From Planctomycetota bacterium (GTDB lineage Bacteria; Planctomycetota; MHYJ01; JACPRB01), in the NCBI GenBank assembly GCA_016200125.1, contig JACQFK010000420.1, positions 1-6,596 of the forward strand: a stretch of 6,596 nucleotides of DNA. The letters run 5' to 3'. The notes beneath the pieces were generated by a model that saw nothing but the letters and a program-made list of their open reading frames with translations, was not told where the DNA came from and searched no databases. Below, one piece after another: positions 1-6,343 of this stretch. The position numbers were made by a program, and so were the translations under genes. Position 1 is the first letter of the stretch, and the number at the start of each line of letters is the position of its first letter.

Positions 1-3000
1 CCCCGCGAGCTCCGTCCAGGAAACCCCGAGCAGCCGCTTCTTCGCGGGACTCCGGGACTCCGCGGGGCCGAACAGGATCGGACCCGAGGTGAATCGCGCG
101 TCGGCGGGATCGCGGTCGTCCGGCCGGTAGTAACGGCCTCGGGTCCAGAGCTGCTGCAGCCCCCAGAGGCCGCCGTTGTACCAGCCGCCCCGGTCCATCC
201 AGAGATAGAACTCGTCGAAGGTCGCGTCCGCGCTGAAGTTGGCCGGGAGGAGACCGGCGTCGCCGGGGAGATCGAGGAACTTCGAGGGCTCGCCCCCGAG
301 GCGGATCGTGTTCTTCACCCAGCCCGCCTGCTTCGCCCCCGGGAAGAGCGCCTGCAGCGAATGGACCGACCACCAGGGCGTATTCTGGAAGGGCTGCCCC
401 TCCTGCGCAAAGAGGTGCGTCATCCCCGTCGTGCCCGGCAGCACGCGGCCGTTCACGTAGATCTTCACCGTGTCGCCGTTCGGCAGCTTGCCGCGGGGAT
501 TGTCCCAGGTAACCGCGACGTGCGTCCATTCGTGGGCGCGGAAGGCGTCCTTGAGCGTCGGGCTGAAGACGAAGGCGTGGTCCGTCGCCTTGTCCTCGGC
601 CGGTCCTCCCATCTCCCAGCTGTAGCCGGTGGCGGACGAGAAGCCGAAGCCGAAGGCGAGCGACGAGGGGCGGAAGCGCGACAGGCCGCCGGCGTAGGTC
701 GGCGGGAGCGACGCGTCTCCTCCGTGGGGAGGGACGAAGAAGAGCCCGAAGGGCGACGGGTTCATGAACCCGGGGAGCGCCGCGTGATAGCGGCTCAGCG
801 ACAGCAGCGTGCGGCGCTTGGCGGTCGACTCCGGGGAGAACGCCGGCTTGATCCAGAACGCGGCCGTCCCTTCGTTGAAGTTGAAGCTGACGTTCTCGTC
901 GATCCAGTAGCCGAACGCGGAGTCGCGCTCGACGTAGGCGCCGTCGAGGCGGAGATCGCCGGGCGCCGCCTCGACGCCCGCCGGGGGCGCGCCGCTCCAG
1001 CTCCGCGCGAGACGGTAGCGGTCGGCCATCCCGGCGCGGGTGGAATCCACGGGCGAATAGGGCGACGACAGGGTCTCGGTCCGGTCCGCCCAGTTGCGCC
1101 CGAGCGTGCCGCGGCGGCCGAAGGAGGTCTGCCAGGCGCCCTGGGGCAGGCGGAAGCCGTCCCAATAGGGCGGCCAGGTCAGGCCGTTGCGGCTCGCGTG
1201 GTGATGGGCGGCATGGTCGAGCTGGAAGTGGGCGTGGATCACCGACCCCAGGTGGGCGCCGCCGGGGGCCATCGTAGTCGCGCCCGGGTAGAACGACGCG
1301 TCGCTCAGCGTGGTCCAGAGCGCCCCGCGCGGCTTCGTCTCGGACTTCGAGAAATTGGACCCCACGCTCGAGAGCTGCACGTAGCCCTCGTAGGCGGCCT
1401 CGGAGGGGGCCCGGCCGTTGTCCGGCTCCGGCCCGAGTTCGAGCGCGAGGTTGTTGTTCGTCTCCGGGTTCGAGCGGCGGGCGGAGCACTCGCCCCGCGT
1501 GAACTGCGCCTGCGAGGTCTCCCTCGCCGCATCGAAGAGCCGGACGAGGGCGACGACCTTCTTCGTCGCGAGGGTCTCGTGATCGCCGCCGTCGAGAGGC
1601 CTTACGACGCGCCCCTCGGACTCGATCTCGAAGCTGCCCATGGGGGTGAAGCAGAACTCGGTGGAGTTGACGAGGAGATCGGTCTTGTCGACGTGGGTGA
1701 ACAGGCTGCGGTCCGGATTGAGCTCGTTCAGGTGGAGGTTGGGGTTGAAGTTCGCCTTGAGGACGTCGGCGAGCGCCTGCGACGCCGCCGCGAGCTGGAG
1801 CGGCGAGCCCGGAATCCGGTTTCCCGACGCATCGATGTCCCAGAAACAGTCCGCGCGCCGGTCGACGAGCAGCCCCTTCTCGACGAGGGCGTCGACGAAG
1901 CGGTTGAACTGCGCCCAGCTTCCGAAGGGGCCTCCGAAAGGAAGCGCGGCGTAGTCCCCCTTCCGCTCCCGGCAGGCGAGGATCTCGTCGACGACCGCGG
2001 CGGCCGGGATCCCGCCCCTGCTTCTCCCGCCCGGCCCGGTGAAGGGGAGCGTCCGGTACAGCAGCCCGCACTCGTCGCCGGCGTCCTCACGGCCGTCGTA
2101 GCGGTAGCGCAGCGAGGTCCAGGCGTAGGCCGACCCGGGGCTGGCGCAGGGAGAAGTGGAGTCGGCGCCGCGGCCCGAGGGCAAAAGGTCGCGGCGCCGT
2201 TCCACGAGGAGGAAGCCTTCGAGATCCGTGATCAGCGCCATCAGCACCTCGCGCGGGGCGCTGTTCACGTTCACAGGAGAGCGGCGCACGATCTCGATCC
2301 AGCCGGGGTTGAGCGAGTCGCGGCCCCAGACCTTGTTGTGGGAGGGATCGGGGTTCTGCGGGTCGAAGAAGAGGAGCGGCGCCGCCAGCGGCTCGCCCCG
2401 GAAGTTCCTCTGGTGGCCGAAGCGGAAGAGCGGCCCGCCTTCACCCGACGGGCGGGGGAAATCCACGGCGTAAAGGCGGGCCGTCTCCGATGAGAGGGGA
2501 ACTGGATTGCAGACGTCGGGATCGGACCAGGCGCGGACGCTGACGAAGGGGCGGACGCGCTCCAGCGCCGCGGCGTCGCCCCCGAGCGCGGTGATCAGGT
2601 CGAAGGCGCTGGCGTAACCCGTGGACGGCCGGAACCGGAGGATCTTGTCTCCGAGTTCCGGCACGTCCACGGAAGGCTGCGCGCCGAGGATGTTCAGGAT
2701 CCGCCGGAGGTTTCGGCTCACCGAGTGTTCCGGCCCCCCGGACGCGCCGTCGTTCACGTGGATGCGGGACTGGGCGTCCGAGATGCGGACGCGGTGGAAC
2801 TCGGTGTCGACGATGAAGCCCGCGTCGCGGATCTCCGCGCCGTCGACGCGGATCGGGCGGCCGTCGGCGACGCTCCAGGAGCTCTCCGTCCAGAGCGAGC
2901 CGCGGAGCAGGCGTTGCTGGAGGAGCGCGAGGGCCGCCTCGACGCCCGACTCGGCGGCCAGGCGTGCGCGGACCGTGTCGGCGTAGTTCTGCGATACCTT

Positions 3001-3105
3001 CCGTTCGACGCCCGACAGGGTGGCGAACGTGGTCGCGAGCAGGGCCAGGAGCGCGAGCGCCCCCAGCACCAGGATGAGCGCGATTCCGCGTCGTTTCGCC
3101 TTCAT
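1..3105 (-). CDS. GspK-like minor pseudopilin with large C-terminal LamG domain, 3' end beyond window
   Basis: This frame is open for 1035 codons from an ATG at 3105 to the window edge without a stop, so the C-terminus is missing. The N-terminus is a type III (prepilin) signal: basic MKAKRRG, a likely prepilin-peptidase cut after Gly7, then a hydrophobic helix (about residues 8-30) continuing into an amphipathic helix. There is no Glu at mature position 5, as is usual for GspK. Residues 100-190 resemble the GspK periplasmic region (VRISDAQSRIHVNDG at about 106-120; FDLITALGG...RPFVSV at about 168-190). A second GspK hallmark, VNVNSAPREVLMAL, is at about 278-291. Residues about 718-970 form a LamG/concanavalin-A-like domain: AFWIKP (749-754), EWTHVAVTWD (859-868), KIYVNGRV (881-888), FDEFYLW (963-969). 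Ordinary GspK proteins are about 300-350 aa, so this one is greatly extended. Seen: the motifs. Inferred: it tips a pseudopilus and its LamG domain binds a glycan or exported substrate. A PilX-type pilin is the alternative. Confidence 0.85.
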   Translation of the reverse strand, partial: MKAKRRGIALILVLGALALLALLATTFATLSGVERKVSQNYADTVRARLAAESGVEAALALLQQRLLRGSLWTESSWSVADGRPIRVDGAEIRDAGFIVDTEFHRVRISDAQSRIHVNDGASGGPEHSVSRNLRRILNILGAQPSVDVPELGDKILRFRPSTGYASAFDLITALGGDAAALERVRPFVSVRAWSDPDVCNPVPLSSETARLYAVDFPRPSGEGGPLFRFGHQRNFRGEPLAAPLLFFDPQNPDPSHNKVWGRDSLNPGWIEIVRRSPVNVNSAPREVLMALITDLEGFLLVERRRDLLPSGRGADSTSPCASPGSAYAWTSLRYRYDGREDAGDECGLLYRTLPFTGPGGRSRGGIPAAAVVDEILACRERKGDYAALPFGGPFGSWAQFNRFVDALVEKGLLVDRRADCFWDIDASGNRIPGSPLQLAAASQALADVLKANFNPNLHLNELNPDRSLFTHVDKTDLLVNSTEFCFTPMGSFEIESEGRVVRPLDGGDHETLATKKVVALVRLFDAARETSQAQFTRGECSARRSNPETNNNLALELGPEPDNGRAPSEAAYEGYVQLSSVGSNFSKSETKPRGALWTTLSDASFYPGATTMAPGGAHLGSVIHAHFQLDHAAHHHASRNGLTWPPYWDGFRLPQGAWQTSFGRRGTLGRNWADRTETLSSPYSPVDSTRAGMADRYRLARSWSGAPPAGVEAAPGDLRLDGAYVERDSAFGYWIDENVSFNFNEGTAAFWIKPAFSPESTAKRRTLLSLSRYHAALPGFMNPSPFGLFFVPPHGGDASLPPTYAGGLSRFRPSSLAFGFGFSSATGYSWEMGGPAEDKATDHAFVFSPTLKDAFRAHEWTHVAVTWDNPRGKLPNGDTVKIYVNGRVLPGTTGMTHLFAQEGQPFQNTPWWSVHSLQALFPGAKQAGWVKNTIRLGGEPSKFLDLPGDAGLLPANFSADATFDEFYLWMDRGGWYNGGLWGLQQLWTRGRYYRPDDRDPADARFTSGPILFGPAESRSPAKKRLLGVSWTELAG

Positions 3106-3111
3106 GGTCGT

Positions 3112-3116
3112 CCTCC
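3112..3116 (-). promoter_or_regulatory. Ribosome binding site of the GspK-like gene
   Basis: On the minus strand GGAGG lies 6 nt before the ATG at 3105. It fixes the start of the pseudopilin gene, and the resulting N-terminus is a textbook prepilin leader. Confidence 0.8.
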
Positions 3117-3221
3117 ACCCGGGGAGTGCGGCCAGGGGCGAAAAACTCTGCAGGAAAAGTGGGGCGGTCGCGAAAAAAGATCAGAAAAAGCGGGCTGGGG
3201 ACGGGGCCGGCCCTTCCGGCT

Positions 3222-4274
3222 CTAGAGGCCTTCGAGGCGGCGGCGGATGAACTCGGCCCGCACGGCGTCGCGCTCGTCGGGATCGAGGATCCTCCGCTCG
3301 ATCTTCTGCAGGTGAGCGGGCTGGGTGAAGATGAAGAGCTCGTTGAGCACCTTGTGGGGGATGCCGGTGATCACGTTGAGCGTGAGCCCCAGGCGCAGCG
3401 CGGAGAGCAGGTCCGTCGCCTCCTCGGAGCTGATCCGGCGGGCGTGCTTCAGGATGCCGTAGGCCCGCCACACGCGGTCCTCCAGCTTGCGCGGCTCGTC
3501 CTCCAGGAGCTTGTGGCGCCAGGAGCGCTCGAACTTGAGGATCTCCGGGATGACCTTCTTGAGCTCCGAGATGATGTCCCGCTCGGACTTGCCCATCGTG
3601 ATCTGGTTGGAGACCTGGTAGAAGTCGCCGAGCGGCTGGGTGCCTTCGCCGTAGAAGCCGCGGACCGTGTAGTTGAGCCGCTGGAGCGACTGAAGGACCT
3701 TCTCCATCTGCTTGGAGAGCACCGCCGCCGGCAGGTGCATCATCACCGAGATCCGCAGCCCCGTGCCCACGTTCGTGGGGCAGGCCGTGAGGTATCCGAA
3801 CTGCGGGCTGAAGGCGTAGTTGAGCGAGCCCTCGAGCGCCGTGTCCATCCGGTCGATCTCGTCGTAGGCCTCGTCGAGCTGGAGGCCGGAGCGGATCACC
3901 TGGAGCCGGAGGTGGTCCTCCTCGTTCACCATGATGGAGATCGCCTCGTCGGCGCCCACCGCCACGCCGCGGTCGCCGTCCGCCTTCTCGTGCTCGCGGC
4001 TGATCAGGTGGCGCTCCACGAGCAGCGCGCGCTCGACCGACGAGAGTTCGCCCAGCGCCCAGTAGACCAGCTTGCGCGGGAGCTTCCCCTCCTCCAGCCG
4101 CGGGCGGATGAAGCGTTCGATCTCGGCGCGGATCTGGGGGGTGGCGACGGTCAGGAACTGGAATCGGTGGAGGTTGCGGGCCAGGCGGACGCGGCTGGAG
4201 ATCACCACGTCGCTCTCGGGACCGGTGCCCTTGAGCCACTCGCCGGACTGGCTGAGCAGTTCTTCGACTTTCAT
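3222..4274 (-). CDS. mcsB: Protein arginine kinase McsB
   Basis: This 350-aa protein has the full usual McsB length. McsB transfers phosphate from ATP to arginine side chains in the cytoplasm; in Bacillus, phosphoarginine marks proteins for ClpC-ClpP degradation and inactivates the repressor CtsR. It belongs to the phosphagen (creatine/arginine) kinase fold. Visible motifs: VISSRVRLARN (about 24-34), which supplies nucleotide-phosphate-binding arginines; the McsB signature NEEDHLR (117-123); the catalytic-loop motif TACPTNVGTGLR with Cys165; and RDAVRA (335-340), matching the RDxxRA phosphoarginine allosteric pocket described for McsB. The ATG at 4274 is chosen because it overlaps the mcsA stop as ATGA and gives the family's normal N-terminus. 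A longer in-frame opening up to 4670 overlaps mcsA and is not believed. No clpC or ctsR is present in the window, so the degradation partner must be encoded elsewhere. Confidence 0.95.
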   Translation of the reverse strand: MKVEELLSQSGEWLKGTGPESDVVISSRVRLARNLHRFQFLTVATPQIRAEIERFIRPRLEEGKLPRKLVYWALGELSSVERALLVERHLISREHEKADGDRGVAVGADEAISIMVNEEDHLRLQVIRSGLQLDEAYDEIDRMDTALEGSLNYAFSPQFGYLTACPTNVGTGLRISVMMHLPAAVLSKQMEKVLQSLQRLNYTVRGFYGEGTQPLGDFYQVSNQITMGKSERDIISELKKVIPEILKFERSWRHKLLEDEPRKLEDRVWRAYGILKHARRISSEEATDLLSALRLGLTLNVITGIPHKVLNELFIFTQPAHLQKIERRILDPDERDAVRAEFIRRRLEGL

Positions 4275-4762
4275 CGGTTGAGCTCGAGCTCGAGGGTCTT
4301 GATGCGGTCCCGGATCTCCGCGGCCTTCTCGAAGTCCTCGCTCTTCACCACGGATTCGAGGTCGCGCTTGAGGCGGATCAGCTCGTTCTCCTTCCGGACC
4401 TGCGCGTCGACCGTGTGGGGGGTCTTCCCCGCGTGCTGGGTCGCGCCGTGGATCTTCTCCAGGAGGCGCAGCAGTTCGCTCCGGAACACCTCGTAGTCGT
4501 TCGCGCAGCCCAGGCGGGCCTTGGTCTTGAACTCGGAGTAGGTGATGCCGCACTCGGGACAGCGGACCTGGTTCAGCTTCGGCGTCTTGCTCGTGGATTC
4601 CATCAGCCCGCCGAGGAGGTCGCTGATCGAAAAATTGAATTTGAGATGGACGCCCGTCTGGCGGGCGCATTCGTCGCAGAGATGGGCTTCCTTCTTCACC
4701 CCGCCCTCGATGGCCGTCAGATGGATCGTCGCGTGGTTCTTATGGCACTTTTCGCAATTCAT
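4271..4762 (-). CDS. mcsA: McsA-like UvrB/UvrC-motif zinc-finger protein, activator of McsB
   Basis: This 163-aa protein matches McsA, the zinc-binding partner that activates the arginine kinase McsB. Layout: an N-terminal zinc finger with C3xxC6 and C29xxC32; a second cysteine cluster C68xxC71 (CPECGITYSEF) followed by GCANDYEVF with Cys86; a conserved KIHG...H.GK stretch at about 103-113; and a C-terminal UVR helix-turn-helix motif (about 125-160, LKRDLESVVKSEDFEKAAEIRDRI). In B. subtilis McsA the second cluster ends GCxxCY; here the last Cys is Asp89, so only three of the expected four cysteines are visible in that finger. The gene begins 36 bp after the HPS/RraA fusion and overlaps mcsB by 4 bp, indicating translational coupling. 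No clear Shine-Dalgarno precedes its ATG. The gene may alternatively be annotated as a generic UvrB/UvrC motif protein, but adjacency to mcsB makes McsA the best call. Confidence 0.9.
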   Translation of the reverse strand: MNCEKCHKNHATIHLTAIEGGVKKEAHLCDECARQTGVHLKFNFSISDLLGGLMESTSKTPKLNQVRCPECGITYSEFKTKARLGCANDYEVFRSELLRLLEKIHGATQHAGKTPHTVDAQVRKENELIRLKRDLESVVKSEDFEKAAEIRDRIKTLELELNR

Positions 4763-4798
4763 AGACTGACGGTATTTTAACGCCCTTCCGACGGCATT

Positions 4799-6172
4799 TC
4801 ATCGACCTTTTGACTTCGGCCTCGGCGCGGGCTTCGGAGGCTCGGACGCCCCGTTGCCCTTGTCCAGGTTGTCGACGATGTGCTTCTCCCAGCGGTGGAG
4901 CTCCGCCACGCTTCCCAGCGTGGCCTTCCGGCGGATCTCCTCGCGCAGCCGGTTCTCGTGCTCGAGGACGTCCTGGGCCCGGTTGGCCACTTCCACCGCC
5001 TTCGCGCGGGGGATGCGGACCACGCCCGACTCGTCCCCCACGATCCAGTCGCCGGGGGAGATCTGGAGCCCGCCGATCTTGATCGCCACGTTGATCTCGC
5101 CGAAGCCCTTGGGCTCGCCCGCCGTGGGCGTCACGATCTTCGCCGCCGCCGGAAAGCCGATCGCCCGGATGGTGTCGATGTCGCGGATGGCGCCGTCGAT
5201 GACGATCCCCGCAACCTTGCGCTGGAGGCAGGATTCGCTCGCGAGTTCGCCCCAGATCGCGGGACCCTGGCCGCCGGCGTCGACGATGATCACGTCGCCG
5301 GGCTTCGCCACGTCGATCGCCTCGACGGGCTTGGCCCAGTCGCCGGGATAGGTGCGCACGGTGACCGCGGGGCCGACGATCTTCCGGCCCGGGGTCTGCA
5401 GCTGGATCCCGGGCAGGTCCCCGGAGCGGTGCATCGCGTCGGAGAGGTTCGGCGTCGAGACCTTGTGCAGGATCGCGCGGATCTCCTCGTCGGAGCTGCC
5501 GCGCTTGAAGAGCTCGCTCGCGACGCCCTTCCCCTCCCTGATCGCCTTGAGGATCGTCCGGGTCGCCACCTCGGCGTTCGTGCTCTTGGAGATCGCGCCG
5601 CCCACGATGACGATCTGCGCGCCGGCCTTCACCATCGCGGGGGCGCTCTCGCTGTTGACGCCGCCGGCCACCGCGATCGGGATCGTCACGGCGGACCGCA
5701 GCGACCGCAGCTCCGCGGTCACGTCGAGGCCCCGCATCTGGTCGTCGATGGGCAGGTGGAGCCCCACGTGGTGGGCCCCCCACTCCTCGCACTTCTTCGC
5801 GACCTCGATCAGCCGCTCGCCCTTGAGGCCCAGCAGGTCGACGCAGACGTCGATCCCGTAGTTGCGACCGGCCTCGATGCATTCGAGGACGGTCGAATCG
5901 CTCTCGGTGACGCAGACGGTCGCGCAGTTGGCGCCGGCCTTGGCGGCGGCCTCGAACTCGGTCCTCCCGGCGTCGAGCGTCTTGGTGTCCGCGATCAGGT
6001 AGGCCCGGGGGAACTCGTTGCGGAGGGCGCGGATCGCCTCTAGCCCCTCGCTCTTGAGGAGCGGGGTGCCCGCCTCGATCCAGGTGGCGCCGCCCTTCCA
6101 CGCCTCGCGCGCCACGACCATGGCGCGGGAGAGCTCCAGGAAGTCGAGCGCGACCTGCAGGGTGGGTTCCAT
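4799..6172 (-). CDS. Fusion of 3-hexulose-6-phosphate synthase-like barrel and RraA/HMG-aldolase-like domain
   Basis: This 457-aa two-domain protein is complete. Residues 1-215 are an orotidine-monophosphate-decarboxylase-superfamily barrel of the HPS/3-keto-gulonate-6-phosphate decarboxylase type: ALD (8-10), IEAGTPL (32-38), the metal/catalytic motif ADTKTLD (D62, K64, D67), HLPIDDQ (139-145), and phosphate-binding AGGV (169-172) and VGGAISKS (190-197). HPS condenses formaldehyde with ribulose-5-phosphate to hexulose-6-phosphate (RuMP pathway), or runs in reverse to make pentoses. Residues about 230-410 are RraA/4-hydroxy-4-methyl-2-oxoglutarate aldolase-like: GGQGPAIWGELA (300-311) and IDGAIRD with R330 and D331, the Arg-Asp pair of catalytic members. 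The tail (440-457) is Pro/Lys-rich. HPS-RraA fusions are known, mainly in archaea ('bifunctional hexulose-6-phosphate synthase/ribonuclease regulator'). The start is firm: an in-frame TAG sits 9 nt upstream with no start codon between. Exact substrates of both halves are uncertain; HLPID replaces the more usual HTG-type motif of HPS. Confidence 0.9.
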   Translation of the reverse strand: MEPTLQVALDFLELSRAMVVAREAWKGGATWIEAGTPLLKSEGLEAIRALRNEFPRAYLIADTKTLDAGRTEFEAAAKAGANCATVCVTESDSTVLECIEAGRNYGIDVCVDLLGLKGERLIEVAKKCEEWGAHHVGLHLPIDDQMRGLDVTAELRSLRSAVTIPIAVAGGVNSESAPAMVKAGAQIVIVGGAISKSTNAEVATRTILKAIREGKGVASELFKRGSSDEEIRAILHKVSTPNLSDAMHRSGDLPGIQLQTPGRKIVGPAVTVRTYPGDWAKPVEAIDVAKPGDVIIVDAGGQGPAIWGELASESCLQRKVAGIVIDGAIRDIDTIRAIGFPAAAKIVTPTAGEPKGFGEINVAIKIGGLQISPGDWIVGDESGVVRIPRAKAVEVANRAQDVLEHENRLREEIRRKATLGSVAELHRWEKHIVDNLDKGNGASEPPKPAPRPKSKGR

Positions 6173-6179
6173 CGCGGTA

Positions 6180-6183
6180 TCCT
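6180..6183 (-). promoter_or_regulatory. Ribosome binding site of the HPS/RraA fusion gene
   Basis: AGGA on the minus strand lies 7 nt before the ATG at 6172. It is weak but correctly placed, and the in-frame stop just upstream leaves no other start. Confidence 0.55.
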
Positions 6184-6200
6184 AGCATGAACCCTAAATT

Positions 6201-6263
6201 CCATAAATCAAAGAAGTCGATTTGTGGCACTTTCTGCCATAAATCGACTTCATTGATTTATGG
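6201..6263. repeat. 63-bp nested inverted repeat in divergent intergenic region (four 9-bp half-sites)
   Basis: Two 29-bp arms (6201-6229 and 6235-6263) are reverse complements around a 5-nt loop (CTTTC). Only two of 29 positions are not Watson-Crick: A6212/A6252, and G6224/T6240, which would be a G-U wobble in plus-strand RNA. Each arm is itself palindromic: CCATAAATC, 9-bp spacer, GATTTRTGG. The 9-bp half-site therefore occurs four times in alternating orientation, starting at 6201, 6219, 6237 and 6255, exactly every 18 bp. GC content is about 37%, far below the surrounding genes. No T-run follows on either strand, so it is not an ordinary intrinsic terminator. It may be a double operator for the divergent genes, an RNA hairpin in the leader of the plus-strand gene, or a small dispersed palindromic element. 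The structure is certain; the function is unknown. Confidence 0.9.
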
Positions 6264-6278
6264 TTCCTCCCGGGTAAC

Positions 6279-6294
6279 CGCGAAAATTTTCGCG
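6279..6294. promoter_or_regulatory. Perfect 16-bp palindrome, candidate operator
   Basis: CGCGAAAATTTTCGCG is a perfect palindrome with a GC-rich flank and AT-rich centre, a form typical of dimeric helix-turn-helix repressor sites. It lies 50 bp before the plus-strand start and 107 bp before the minus-strand start. A regulatory role is inferred from form and position only. Confidence 0.45.
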
Positions 6295-6299
6295 TCATT

Positions 6300-6314
6300 C
6301 ATCCGCGGCGGATG
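6300..6314. promoter_or_regulatory. 15-nt interrupted palindrome before the sugar isomerase gene
   Basis: CATCCGC-G-GCGGATG has 7-bp arms around a single base and ends 29 bp before the ATG at 6344. It could be an operator half-pair or a short leader hairpin. In a GC-rich sequence a 7-bp pairing can occur by chance, so support is modest. Confidence 0.3.
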
Positions 6315-6329
6315 TTCCATTCTTGGACA

Positions 6330-6335
6330 AAGGAG
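6330..6335 (+). promoter_or_regulatory. Ribosome binding site of the sugar isomerase gene
   Basis: AAGGAG lies 8 nt before the ATG at 6344, a strong Shine-Dalgarno that selects this start over the in-frame TTG at 6323. Confidence 0.85.
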
Positions 6336-6343
6336 AACCCCGT

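Noticed and set aside
361..2493. 710-codon plus-strand open frame opposite the pseudopilin gene
   Set aside because: Its translation is low-complexity Arg/Glu/Gly/Ala with no motif, while the opposite strand encodes recognisable GspK and LamG motifs. It is a shadow produced by high GC.
3185..3220. Possible intrinsic terminator after mcsB on the minus strand
   Set aside because: A 5-bp hairpin (GCCGG-AAGGG-CCGGC, 3220-3206) exists, but the TTTTT run begins 16 nt after it, too far for a standard terminator. Several T-runs here may only reflect a locally AT-richer gap.
4280..4294. Repeated GAGCTC/CTCGAG palindromic run before mcsB
   Set aside because: It is explained by the coding of alternating Leu-Glu at the end of McsA.
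3126..4496. 456-codon plus-strand open frame opposite mcsB and the end of mcsA
   Set aside because: It is antisense to a full-length McsB with all signature motifs; its own product is repetitive and unrecognisable.
3222..4670. Longer 482-codon version of McsB
   Set aside because: The first 132 residues lie inside mcsA in another frame and are low-complexity. The ATGA overlap and family length support the start at 4274.
4774..4779. TAAAAT as a -10 box for mcsA
   Set aside because: It resembles a -10 hexamer on the minus strand, but no matching -35 is at the right distance and it would leave a very short leader. Read-through from the upstream gene is simpler.
4880..6043. 387-codon plus-strand open frame opposite the HPS/RraA gene
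   Set aside because: It is rich in Asp/Arg/His/Leu without domains and is antisense to a firmly identified enzyme.
6201..6263. Bidirectional intrinsic terminator, or CRISPR fragment
   Set aside because: The flanking genes diverge rather than converge, no T-run follows either arm, and there is no repeat-spacer array.
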